The notes beneath the pieces were generated by a model. It was not told the DNA's origin. It did not search any database and worked only from the letters and a program-made list of their open reading frames with translations. From Polymyxa betae (lineage: Eukaryota; Endomyxa; Phytomyxea; Plasmodiophorida; Plasmodiophoridae), in the NCBI GenBank assembly GCA_003693705.1, contig RBZT01000663.1, positions 1 to 32,427 on the forward strand: 32,427 nt of DNA, given 5' to 3'. Below, piece by piece: positions 19,230-29,096 of the stretch (the stretch's first letter is position 1; each line of letters starts with the position of its first letter). The position numbers and the translations under genes were made by a program.

Positions 19230-20302
19230 TTGCATTTTAAGTTGAACGAAATGTGCAATAATTCGCAGTATTGGCATCATTGCTCTCACTGTGAACGCGC
19301 TCACAAAGAAAACCCGGAATCTGTGGATCCACCACAGAAGATTATCGGTTGCAAGAAAGCATTCGAATCTCATCTTCGCGATTGTGAGCATTATGCTGCC
19401 GTCGTTGCCACTCCTCTCGGAGCTGTGGCGATATCTGCTCATCAATCACAATCATTTGCCACCTCAGCTGCCGATTCTGCTCCATCCAACAGTAATAAAC
19501 GATTCCGCCAGTCGACAATCAATTCATATTGTCCGGCCGGTTCCTTTGGATACTCATACTGTAGCTTCGTTTCGCAATCTTCTGTTGGAGTTCCAAGCGG
19601 AAAACAAACTCCCAGCAAGCTTTATCAGTCGCCCGTCGATTAAACGGCTATTTGAGTTTGCTAATCTACAATGTGCAAGAAATTTACCCAGCCGCCACGA
19701 CCTTGGCGGTTAAATTTTGGATGCTTATTCTTCAGCAGCTTCCGCTGCCGACGCTCTTCGTTCTGAACAAACAGCTAATTTGCGTGTTATCTTGCTAACG
19801 GATGCATGGGAAAACATCGCTCGGTCCCATATCAGTGCTGTTCAGCTCAGTCTGAACGGAGTCGTTTGACATTCGATGCGTATCAGTACTATCAAATCGC
19901 CAAGACGAGCTTGCCATTGCCGAGTTATTAGAAACACTTCTGATCCGTATGCAGCAGGAAGGTTGGAACGTTGACTCCGTTTTTACCGACAACCCGGGTA
20001 ACTTCGGTCGAGCCAGGCGAATTATTGCTCTGCGCTGGCCGAAAATGAATTTCCTTTTCTGTTTCGCCCATCAGGTAATTCTTTTGGTCAAGGACGTCAT
20101 TAACGCGTCTTTCAAAGTTATCGCGAAAGAAGCCTATGATATCTGGGTGTGCCTGAACAGATCAATTGCAAAATGGCTGCCGCGTCTGAGCGACATTATG
20201 GAGTCTGTGTATGGCGTCCATTTCTCGTTGATTCTAATGGGGGACAAGCGTTGGAACTCAATGCAGGAAATGTTTGCGTCTCTACTTCGAATGTTGACTC
20301 AA
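19230..20302 (+). pseudogene. hAT transposase, N-terminal and central part
   Basis: A BED-type zinc finger opens the protein: YWHHCSHCERAH with ESHLRDCEHY. After a frame change near 19530 the next block is SFRNLLLEFQAENKLPASFI and SIKRLFEFANLQCARNLPS, then a TAA and LRVILLTDAWENI with the first catalytic Asp. Another shift near 19867 leads to MQQEGWNVDSVFTDNPGNFG with the second Asp, RRIIALRWPKMNFLFCFAHQ (the C/H motif of hAT), and GDKRWNSMQEMFASLLRM. The frame then runs into copia sequence. The catalytic Glu region is lost. hAT transposases excise DNA through hairpins and give 8-bp duplications, as seen at the element edges. The C-terminal end survives at 23909. Confidence 0.85.
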
Positions 20303-23300
20303 CCGGTCGATTTTAACACGCATTCCAAGTAACTTTTCAGGCTGGCCAAGGTCGGTGATGTCGAATTTGTCTGCAATCTGCACAATTATACTGTTGACTT
20401 GTTCGGGATTGTTGTGTGCAATCAAGATGTCATCAGCATAGAGTGCCAGAATGATGACAGTGCCTTCGGTGTTTCTGGTGTAAATGCAGGGGTCAGATTT
20501 TGTTCGGCGAAACGACTGTGTGCTGGTCAAGAAATTGTCGATTTCTCTGTTCCAATGCATGCCGGCCTGCTTGAGCCCGTACAGAACTTTCCTTAATATG
20601 ACAACCGGGGTCTTGAAGGATTCTTCAAGTTCGTTTGGCAACTTCAAGTATATCTCTTCGTCAATAGGTCCGTTCAGATAGGCTTCAACGATGTCGAGTT
20701 GCATTAGGTGCAAAGAGTGTTGGGCTGCCAATGCAATAACGATGCGAAGAGAGGCTTGGTGTGCAACGGGGGCGAATGTTTCATTATAATCAATGCCTGG
20801 TCTTTGAGAGAACCCTTTAACAACGAGTTGCGCCTTGTAACTTATCGATACTGCCGTCAGCTTTGGCTTTCACTTTGAATACCGATTTGCATCCGATTGC
20901 CTTGCTTCCAGTTGGTAATGCTGCGGGGGTCCAGGTTAGTTGTTGCATCAGGGAAGTGATTTCCTTTTCTGTAGCCATTTTCCAGTGCTCTGCGTGTGGA
21001 CCATGTAAAGCTTCTTCGAATGAGCGCGGAATGTTGATATCTTTGGCTTTCATGGCTTGTGGAAATGCTGCGATGTTGGCTTCTGGAGATTGGTCCTGCG
21101 AAGATTCTTCTTCAACAATGGTTGGAGGTAAAAGCCAGTATGGATGCGGGGGTGTCCTTTTTCGCAATGAACGCCGAGGGGATTGACTTTGGCAGGCGTT
21201 TGAATTGGAATTGTTTTCAGTCGAACTCGCCGATGCATCAGGTTCGTTCTGGATTTCTTGTTCTGAATTGTTGAGGATGGGTTGTGCATCAAAGTCTGGT
21301 ATCGGGTGTGAGGACGCTCCGTCATTTCCGATCCATGTTTTAATTGGAAATTCGATGATTTCGTAGTTGTGAGGGTGAGGGGTAATAGAAAGCAAGTTCG
21401 CGGCCGGAAACTCGGATTCATCGAATGCAACGGCGCGACTCACAGTAATCTGGCTTTTTGTGGGATTCCAAATGCAGTATCCAGGTTGAGCGTTGCTGTA
21501 TCCTCTGAAGATTCCTTGTTCTGCTCGGAAGTCCAATTTACGACGTCTTTCTTTTGGAATTTGGTGCCAAACTTTGCAACCGAATGTACATAGGTGGCTA
21601 AGGCTGGGCGGCTCGCCGAAAAATTCTTCAAATGGGGTTTTGTAGTTCAGTGCTGAGTGTGGTCTTCGCGCATATAAGTACACGGCAGTGTTGATAGCCT
21701 CAGCCCAGAATTCTGGGCCCAATCCTGATTTGTTCCGAATGCTTTTGGCGATTTCTTGAATTGTTCGGTTAAAACGCTCGGCAATTCCATTTTGCTGGGG
21801 GGTGTAGGGGACAGTTGTTTCTTGTTTAATTCCGTGTTTTTCGCAATAAGTCCGGAACAGTTTGGAGATGTACTCGCCACCGTTGTCTGTATGTAGTGTT
21901 TCGACCATGTGAATGCGCTGTCCGACTTTACGCTGCGCGATTGCGTCGAACTTGATGAATGCCTCAAGAGCTTGGGATTTGTGTTTCAGGAACTATATGT
22001 GAGCAAATCGAGTTTTCTTGTCGATAAAGGAGATGAAGAAACGGGACCCGGCCAATGAATGAACGGGAAACGGCCCGCATATATCGCTGAGAAAAATCTC
22101 AAAGAGGCGTGATGCACTTTTGTGATGACTGGATGGGAAAGGAGCTCTTGCAATCTTCGACAAAACGCAACTTTCGCATGGGCTAGAATCGGTGGATATG
22201 TCGCTTGACTTTCGGATAAATAACCCTTTAGATGTCCCCGGTTTTATGAGGCGCATCAGGTCTCGCTCGTTGATGTGTCCGAGCCTGTCGTGCCATATCT
22301 GACATGTGAATGCTTGAGTATCCTGCTTTCCAAAGTTGGCCGATATCGCGTGCGTTGGCCGAGGACAAATGCGGTAGAATTTATCGTTGCCTTTAATGGC
22401 TGTGTGTAGCAATTTTCCCGCTCGCTGTTGACACTTTTCGGAAGAGAATTTTCTGCAGGCAGACCCCTCGAACCAGAATTTTATTCCATTTTTCGTGCAC
22501 TGGGCAATGGAGAGAAGATTCTTCCCGAGGTCTGGGGCGAGCAGTATTTCGTCCAGAGGTAGATGGCCATTTTGAACTGGTATGTGCCCTTTACCGCGAC
22601 CGATAATGGGGATCTCTCTGTCATCACCTAGCAGGATGCCATTACTTTCAAGATTGTGATTGATGGCGTGACATGGAGTTTGGTCAAACGTCATGTGATG
22701 GGAACATCCGAAATCGATAATCCACTCATTTCTAGTCAATTTCGATGATGAAACAATTGCTGAGAGACACTGGTGATAGTGTTTAAGTGATTGTGTATTT
22801 GATTGACTTTGAATTTCAGAGTGTTGGTGGAAACATTCTTCATCAGAGTGGGATCGGCTTCGATGGTAACTGCAGTACTTGGCTCTATCATCCATTTTCT
22901 TTCTGGATTCAGTCGTTAACTTGTTGAGCTGGGATTTCAGCGAAAGATTTGCAGATTTCAATTCGTTCAACTGTGCTGTCCACGGTTCTTCGATCGATTT
23001 CTGGATGCCTTGTCGTTTTTCTTCTCGTAATAGTATTGAGGAATTTTTGGGGAGCGTCAATTCCGTGTCTTGTACGTCGATAGCGCTGACCACGTTTTTA
23101 TACTTGAGAGATGCTCCAATTAATAGTTTTGCAGCGATGAGCGAGTCAGTGAGAGCTAGTAACTCTTTGGGAGCCGTATCCCTGATCATGTTGGCCGCGT
23201 CTTTGACCTTTGTGATGTACTGCTGAATTGAGTCAGTACCCTGCGTTATGGAGAAGAATGATTGTAGGTGCTGTAGCACAGAAGCGTTGCACTTTGGTGG

Positions 23301-23600
23301 ATACAGATGACATAATTCGCGACATGTTCCATATGCGGTTGATGTTTCGAAGACGTCCTTGGACAGATGGAGTAGAATGAACTCTTGAGCGAGTTCGTCC
23401 TTGATCTTTTCGTCCTCTGAAAGATTCAACGCTTCGTCCGCTTTTGGGGCTAAGATGCGGGTCCATCCTTTTATCTTGAATAGAAGGAGCATCTTTTGAC
23501 TCCAATCTTTGAAATCAGTGCCATTGAAAATTTCGACTTTGAAAGAAGTCTTGTCTTGTGAGCTGTTTGGGTCCGTTGTAGAAGATCCCGTGATTTCCAT
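20303..23600 (-). pseudogene. Copia Gag-Pol polyprotein, truncated, one stop and one frameshift
   Basis: The start is the ATG at 23600-23598. Gag contains FNGTDFKDWSQKMLLLFKIK and a knuckle CSYHRSRSHSDEEC (C-x2-H-x4-H-x4-C). Protease follows: WIIDFGCSHHMTF, where Phe replaces the usual Ser/Thr of the active site. The pre-integrase finger is IWHDRLGHIN with CESCVLSK. Integrase has FLSDICGPF, LHTDNGGEY and QQNGIAERFNRTI, the DDE triad, but a TAG at 21993-21995 interrupts it between the first two. Reverse transcriptase begins at HWKMATEKEITSL; one extra base near 20839-20841 shifts the frame before LDIVEAYLNG and the catalytic YADDILI. The text ends at LLGMRVKIDR where hAT sequence begins. Gag and Pol are in one frame with no frameshift signal, as in classic copia. 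Confidence 0.92.
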
Positions 23601-23626
23601 TAGGGGCTGGATTATGTAGAGTATAG

Positions 23627-23637
23627 GACTCTTAATC
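23627..23637 (-). promoter_or_regulatory. Copia primer-binding site matching tRNA-Lys(CUU) anticodon arm
   Basis: The plus strand GACTCTTAATC abuts the LTR at 23638. It equals positions 30-40 of tRNA-Lys(CUU), so a primer ending in the anticodon arm would start cDNA at the LTR edge, as for Drosophila copia with initiator tRNA. Confidence 0.75.
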
Positions 23638-23908
23638 TGTTGAAGCAACGTAAACTGTTGCTACGAAATTCTTTTTGGTTATAAGTGAAGAGTGGCTAAG
23701 GTACCTCGATCTCTCGTACAATGTTGCACGGCCTTTATTTCCACTTCAATAATTGTTGTTTATTTATAGAGCTGATTATATACAGAGACTACTTGGCAAT
23801 GGTATTATGGGACCTTTTCATTATTGCGCATGCCGTGGGCCGCCACTCCATTCATGTCGTCGTCACATGGCTCCACGTCGGGGGTCAAGTATAGGATCCA
23901 CATCAACA
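23638..23908 (-). repeat. Copia 5' LTR (271 bp)
   Basis: Ends are TGTTGA and TCAACA. On the minus strand it has TATATAATC and TATAAATAAAC boxes near 23755-23780 and AATAAAGGCCGTG near 23728-23740. The shared GGTACCTTAGCCAC and AAGGCCGTG blocks tie it to the LTR at 804-1060, although the flanking parts differ, so these are related families, not two copies of one element. Confidence 0.82.
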
Positions 23909-24300
23909 TACGGCAACTTGCGAGCGGCTTTTCAACGAGCGTGCAATGATTGATTCTGCTCGACGAAACCGTTTGTGCCCAGGAAAGGTTAAGAAGTTAA
24001 GTATTGTTCGCAGCTCTGTTCGAAAGAAGAATTTACGTGACTGTTTGGCCAAGCCAACCACGAATGATACCGCTATCATCAGCCGTTATATTGATCCCAC
24101 GGAACGGCGTATCAATGGAGAAGAAAAGCAATCAGAAATAGTTATGGGACTTTGGATGAAATGGATTCGGATAACCAATCCGAGGGCAGAAGGTGCTCTG
24201 ACACTGAGGCCGGACAAACCGAACAGCAATCAGCAGCCGCTGAATCCCAAGATGTGTTTTTGTTATGGCATGAGGTTCTCGATTGATGGCGGCGGAAACG
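23909..24300 (+). pseudogene. hAT transposase, C-terminal dimerisation region
   Basis: Directly after the copia LTR one frame reads CERLFNERAMIDSARRNRL, the conserved end block of hAT transposases (SERLF ... RNRL), then KVKKLSIVRSSVRKKNLRDC and SEIVMGLWMKWIRITNPRAE. A block like this follows the catalytic Glu in intact proteins. The sequence to about 24489 has short open frames without a recognised domain and leads to the hAT 3' subterminal repeats. Confidence 0.75.
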
Positions 24301-24489
24301 ATGCCGGAACTGGAGGTCGAAGAGGTTGGGTTAGCGTCTGGGGTTGTTCGATCAAACTGGCTGGACTGGAATGACTCAAACTGGCCTCAGGAACCGCGCG
24401 CCTCTCGCCTGACTCGCATATGGGGCCGTAAGCAAACTTCTGCTGTATTATTGAAAGACGTAGATGCAAACGCCTGGACATTTCGCTGA

Positions 24490-24602
24490 ACGTCTTGCTT
24501 GCTCAAGGGTTTAAATGCTTAAACATATATAAACATGTTTCAACATTTCAATATAGTTTAAACTTTGGCAATCTGTGTAGAGGAGGTTTTTATACAATAT
24601 TG
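24490..24602. repeat. hAT right subterminal and terminal repeat
   Basis: It is AT-rich, with GGGTTTAAATGCTTAAACA and AGTTTAAACTTTGG, motifs shared with the left end, and it stops at ...ACAATATTG before the CAAAATC duplication. Confidence 0.6.
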
Positions 24603-24740
24603 CAAAATCTGCCACGTCGGCTTGCATCGCAGACCAATAAAAACGCGGATTAAGTGCAGCCAATGTCGCCGACGTGCCTCGAAGACATGCCGATCCGCAA
24701 TGTGCGACTATAAAGATGCGGAGATGAAGTGACATAGCAT
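24603..24740 (-). pseudogene. Gypsy integrase, N-terminal zinc-finger half
   Basis: Reading leftwards: LRIFIVAHCGSACLRGTSAT, then LAALNPRFYWSAMQADVADF, the His-containing half of the HHCC finger (one expected His now reads as Leu/Arg context and is uncertain). The text is cut at ADVADF by the hAT end and resumes at 17920. Confidence 0.78.
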
Positions 24741-24886
24741 CATCAGGAATCCAAACGACGCCTTCTGGACTAAGGTAGAGACCAGCTTTGTTCTGGGTAT
24801 ACGGTATTGATCTGACTGGAAGAGTTTCAGCACCGTTGAGTGAAGCATGATGGAATCTCCGGGATTTTAGGAAATAACAAAACCTT

Positions 24887-26296
24887 CTAAAAGTGCGACG
24901 ACTCCGGGAGGAATGTCAGACATCCGCTTGAGACGGAAAACCCGCGGATGTAGAATCGGGCGCGTTCCCCAACGAGAGAGCATATCTGCCCAAAGTTGTG
25001 ATGTCCAGGTATATGTTCGATGAAGTAATCCACCGAGCTGAGTTTCAATGACCAAAGATATAACGTGTCAAGCGTGTGTTGTTTGAGGGGCACCGACGTG
25101 GTCTCCGGACTTAAGATAAACATCAGATTACGATGATCGCTAAAAATACGCAGCTTGCGTTCATATATGACTAGATAATCGAACCTTTGTATGGCGGTGA
25201 TAATCGGAAATGCCTCCTTCACTGAAATCGGCCAAAACGCTTCGGCTGAATAAAGAGAGTGGAAGATGATTCTGCTCTGGCAACGGCTTCGAGAGTTCCT
25301 CAGGGTCGACTTGAGTGATGATGGAGTAGGGCTCTAACGATGTGTGTGTGAACAGACAGCAATCCCATTCCTGACGCGGATGATGAATTGCAGATGCATT
25401 TCATATTGTAATATTTGTGTTTCGGAACGCCGCTTCATGAACGTCAGTCCTTGTGTAGGATCGAACAGGAATGCCACGAGCCACAGCTTGGGATCGCCAA
25501 ACATGGCCTTTCATTGAGTGCTCCGGCCGATCACGCAATGGTAGAACAAGACGCTCGAATCAGGAATATGATTGCTGATCCATGTAGCAGCGCACAGTAA
25601 CTGCAGGAGATCTGCGGCAATGGAAGGGGTTGCCATGGCAATCAGCGATTCGATACGTGTAGGATCGGGTGAACGATAACTGCTGAATCTAGTCGCCCGC
25701 AATATTTTGCTTCAGTAAAGAATAATCGTCACCTCTGAACGTTAATCTTGAGATTCTTGATCTTATATGCCTCAAAGATAGCTTGTTAATAGCCAGAAGA
25801 TCATCCATAGTAGGAGCTTAAGCCAACAAATCATCGATCCAAATAAGTAGATGCGACTGCGTAAGCGATGGACGATATATGCTCTCCATGCCTTGTGGAA
25901 AAGCGAAAGCAGAATTGGTATTGCCTTGAGGTAAACCCAGCGGCTTGACTATGCCGAGAGGAGTCAGCATAGATTGCGACTCGATTGCACCACCTATGGG
26001 AACAGCCAAAATCCCTTGAAGGCATCCAACGCTGCGAATACCTTTGAATTTGATAGGAATTCTCCGACAGCGTGTAGATGAGGCATTGGGTAAACCCTTG
26101 GCCGATTTTGCAAGTTAGGATAACCCAGGTCGAAGACAGATCCTAAGGTTCGATTCTGCCCAGTCTTGGGGACACAGAAAACTGGCGCTGACCAGGCAGA
26201 GTCCGGATTTGGATCTACAAAACCTGAATATTTAGCTGTTGGAAGTGCGCAGAGAGAAACAAAGAGTGAATTTGGGGCTAGCGACGATGTCGACAT
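24887..26296 (-). pseudogene. Gypsy reverse transcriptase and RNase H
   Basis: The reverse transcriptase starts near 26250 with GFVDPNPDSAWSAPVFCVPK and YPNLQNRPRVYPMPHLHAVG, then FAALDAFKGFWLF (first catalytic Asp). After a shift near 26000 come LGLPQGNTNSAFAF and HLLIWIDDLLA, the catalytic box with IDD in place of the common VDD. A connection segment has ADLLQLLCAATWISNHIP. RNase H follows at 25222-24887: EAFPIITAIQRFDYLV, LRIFSDHRNLMFIL and SVDYFIEHIPGHHN, then MLSRWG in another frame. Stops and shifts between blocks show decay. Together these copy element RNA into DNA. Confidence 0.85.
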
Positions 26297-26362
26297 AGCT
26301 CAATAAGTGCATCATCTGACGGCTCTATAGCGAACGGAGAAATATCGACAGGGGGTCTGGGT

Positions 26363-27270
26363 TCAAATTGCCTCCAAAATTGTTACGGTAATCTGAGAAT
26401 AACACACGAAAACGCTCGGCGAAGCCGGGATTAGTACCTTGCTGTATGGCCTTATCACGATCTGATTGAGCGATTCCTCTAGCTCTGAGTCGTCATGCAA
26501 ACCAAGGATGATTTCTTCCGTTTCCTCCGGACATGAAGATGGCGAAGCGTCGCCTTGACCGGCGAGCTCTAAATTAGCTGTTTCAACAGGAGATATAGCC
26601 ACATTGTCGACAGGTTCGTCAACAATGTCACATAGCTGAGCGCCCAGTGCAGTGACCATACTGTCAACATCGATTCCTAAAACAAGAAGAAGCGGTCGCC
26701 CGAGAAGGACTTCAGGCATATCGACGTCCAGAACATGAGCCCAATGACGACGAACCGTTACTGGTCCGGCCGATGTTTGAATGGAGATTTCAGCGAGAAA
26801 TATTCAACGATGAATTGTAGACGGAGCCGTCGCCCAAACTGAAGCATTGAATAACTAGACAAGTCTCGGGTTCGACAGAGGATATGCGTTCCCATGAACT
26901 CTTGCCTGCCATGGTGTAATCTGCACAGCCATCCAGAATAGTGGCGAAATCGAAACAATGTGAACCCGCCACGATGCGTACAGATGAAATCAGCCGATAA
27001 ATAGGTTTGGAGATTAAATGCACATGAGCGTCAGATGTAGCTATGGTGTTTTCGGTCGAGCCCGCAATAAATGCTATGCGAACAGAAGATGGAACTGCAG
27101 GGGCAGACCAAACGAATAATAATCAGCAACTTCCAGTCTATTGGCCTTCGCAGCCGCCGAACAATTAAAGGGCGACGCGGTCTGTCACAGGACAGGTGAG
27201 CTTGGTGTAGTGGAAGAATTTTGTCGGAGCAGCGTGAACCAGAAAAGGCCATGAGTCTACCACAGTCCAC
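26363..27270 (-). pseudogene. Gypsy Gag end and aspartic protease, degraded
   Basis: The protease region reads HCFDFATILDGCADYTMAGK, where the active-site DTG has become DG, so a codon is missing. The flap-like MFWTSICL part is shifted; one frame then gives MPEVLLGRPLLLVLGIDVDS and an acidic linker CPEETEEIILGLHDDSELEE leading towards reverse transcriptase. Upstream, FFHYTKLTCPVTDRVAL (about 27165-27215) is likely the Gag end. Many stops separate these pieces. Confidence 0.65.
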
Positions 27271-28243
27271 AGCCGGAAAGATGGGGAATGGAGAAAGTCA
27301 AAACAAGACAACGGTTCAAAGGAAAAGAAACAGACACCTATCCTTCTAGTTTGGGGGGCGAAATCATGGTGGTTTGAACAAGATTCATGATTGCGAGCGC
27401 CATGGAAATATACAGATTCGTGAGAAATGGAGACAAGGCAACCTCGAAAGTGCTCAGTGTTTATCACGTTTCGGCAACCGTAACTTCTCGACCAAAAGCA
27501 GTAGAGATTCTAGGGTATCGGTTGACAACCAAGCCGCGGCCGAAGCCTTCCCCTAGATCATTAAACGTCGTCTTAAAGACAACTGCACTGCCACCTAAAA
27601 CATCCGCGGTGCGCTTGAGACCCAACTCAGGCAGAATGTGAATCACGAACAGAGGCAGAAAAATAGGTGAAGCAAAACGGTCAGCGACGACCAGTCAGAC
27701 CCGAGATTGCGTTAAGCGAGATCGGAGCGGTTTGGCATCGAATTAGAGTGCCGAAACGAAGATTCCAGGTCGAATAAGAACTTCTGAGGAGGAAACGGAC
27801 ACAGCCACGGAAGGGATTGCATTACTAGACGGAAATGCAGTTACGCAAAGCTCAGCGGTTAGCTACAAGCAAGTTGGAGCGGGAACGGAAGGTACGAAAG
27901 TAGGCCTATGAGACGGCTTCCGACCGGCCAGGATCGAACTGTTAGTGTAGGTCTCACAAAGAGACGCTGTGGTTGGCCCCGTCCAAACTAACGCCATCGC
28001 AATCTGTTGGGCTGTAATAGCTCTAGGGTCGATGCGGCGTCCTTCTGAAGGTCGTAGCAATCCTTACACCTCGATCAAGAGGATTCAGCATACGTCATAG
28101 TCAGTTCCAAATTGCAGATGCCGACTCAATTTACAATGACGGCTGGTTCCGCGATAGGTTCGCTGTACCAAACCATCTTTGGACCGTATTTTTGAGCTTA
28201 TTGAGCTATGAGCAACATTGGCTGCAAATAAACGAACCTCTAA
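27271..28243. other. Unassigned stretch with a nearly open minus frame (27464-28060)
   Basis: From 28060 down to 27464 one minus frame has only three internal stops and reads like protein (TAQQIAMALVWTGPTTASLC; FPSSNAIPSVAVSVSSSEVL; VFKTTFNDLGEGFGRGLVVN). No domain is recognised; the opposite strand is also partly open. It may be the 5' part of the gypsy element (Gag and leader) or another decayed gene. It holds repeat copy 2 (27909-27958). From 28061 to 28243 I see nothing. Confidence 0.35.
27909..27958 (-). repeat. Dispersed 50-bp repeat, copy 2 (B-box-like)
   Basis: It matches 2451-2500 at 44 of 50 positions. On the minus strand AGTTCGATCCTGG fits the polymerase III B-box GWTCRANNC exactly, and TGGCGTTAGTTTGG about 50 bp upstream resembles an A-box. 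A tRNA-derived SINE is possible. Confidence 0.5.
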
Positions 28244-28985
28244 ATGTCAACAGTTTTCTGGGTTTGCGATAGAGTAGCAGTCACGCTATGCTGCCTGATG
28301 CGTTCTGGATCACATAGCGACGCAGTTATACTTTCTGGAATGGGGAAGTCCTCCGCGAACAGATTTCATTGGCAAGTCGTCAATGTCATCATTCACTGCC
28401 TGGGTCCCCAAGTCATAAGAATGCCTGAAACGGAACAAGAATGGCTACAATTGCAGACGGTTTCGAACAGGGCTGGATTCCCTTGATGTTGCTTCGCAGT
28501 TAATGGGTGCCTAATTGCTATAGAAAGGCCATAAGAATACGACGGATGGTATTGTCGCAAGGGCTCTCCTGCGATTAACGCGTTAACCACCGCACTCGAA
28601 ATCTCAGCTATGATCTCCGACCAGGGTCAGCGAACGATGAGGCAATATGGGATCCGAAATCGGCTCAGTTTTACCAAAGAGACTTCATGGCCTTGGAGAC
28701 TCCGGGTACAAATTATCAGAATGTTTGCTGATTCCGTATCCCATTTGAGAAAATATGCCTGCAAACGAATCACATTATAACTACCTGCACTCCAAGACCA
28801 GAATTACTGTGGAACGTGAGTTTGGCATGATCAAAAATCGCTTCCACATCTTCCAAGCCAAACTCAGCCAGAAAGTGCGTTTCGATACAGGAGAATCTGC
28901 AACGTTGCAGATGGCCAAAATATTTGAAGCGTGCTTCATCTTGCATAACATTCTGATTGATTTTCGGGACCAACAGAAACGATGA
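28244..28985 (+). pseudogene. Harbinger (HARBI1-like) transposase, decayed fourth copy
   Basis: Blocks match the 2857-4069 transposase in order: a helix-turn-helix part (VAVTLCCLMRSGSHSDAVIL, KSSANRFHWQVVNVI), the first catalytic site now FAVNGCLIAIERP with Asn in place of Asp, GWYCRKGSPAINAL, the second site LGDSGYKLSE in another frame, and the Glu in HSKTRITVEREFGMIKNRF. Two stops flank the first site and further shifts follow. Loss of the first Asp makes the protein inactive as read. The end, EACFILHNILIDFRDQQKR, stops at 28983-28985. A minus-strand partner faces it from 29890 to 29097. Confidence 0.82.
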
Positions 28986-29096
28986 AGTCAATGTCTGCAG
29001 CTTTATTCCAGTGGTGGATACAGGGTTTCCCAGCATGGTGCAGGAGCTCGCTGCGAATTGAAAACTAGATTGGATCAAAACGTATCTTTATTCCAA

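Larger units (their letters stand above)
20303..23908 (-). mobile_element. Ty1/copia retrotransposon, 3'-truncated, inside the hAT
   Basis: The element has a 5' LTR (23638-23908), a primer site, Gag, protease, integrase and the front two thirds of reverse transcriptase. It ends near 20303 in hAT sequence; RNase H and the 3' LTR are missing. The hAT text also lacks about 150 residues between its two halves, so a single deletion probably removed the copia 3' end and hAT middle together. Confidence 0.85.
17928..24602 (+). mobile_element. hAT transposon inserted in the gypsy integrase
   Basis: The left end CAGTGTTGTCACAAAGG is a canonical hAT terminus; the inverse of the right end reads CAATATTGTATAAAAACC. 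CAAAATC flanks both ends (17921-17927 and 24603-24609), consistent with an 8-bp duplication with one changed edge base. Inside are subterminal repeats, a BED-finger transposase and a copia insertion (20303-23908). Sequence left and right of the element belongs to one gypsy integrase. Confidence 0.85.
16885..27660 (-). mobile_element. Ty3/gypsy retrotransposon, split by a hAT element
   Basis: Minus-strand order from right to left is Gag-like region, protease, reverse transcriptase, RNase H and integrase zinc finger (to 24603), then, left of a 6.7-kb insertion, the integrase core (17236-17920). The integrase text breaks within ADVADF and resumes within LDFVRF, the same place in the protein. LTR boundaries were not resolved: the left flank (16885-17235) has AATAAAATAAGAATAAT on the minus strand, which could be part of a 3' LTR. 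Nearly every domain carries stops or shifts, so it is an old copy. Confidence 0.8.

Noticed and set aside
26145-26162. GGTTCGATTCTG, like a tRNA B-box
   Set aside because: It is coding sequence of the gypsy reverse transcriptase and has no A-box or tRNA fold around it.
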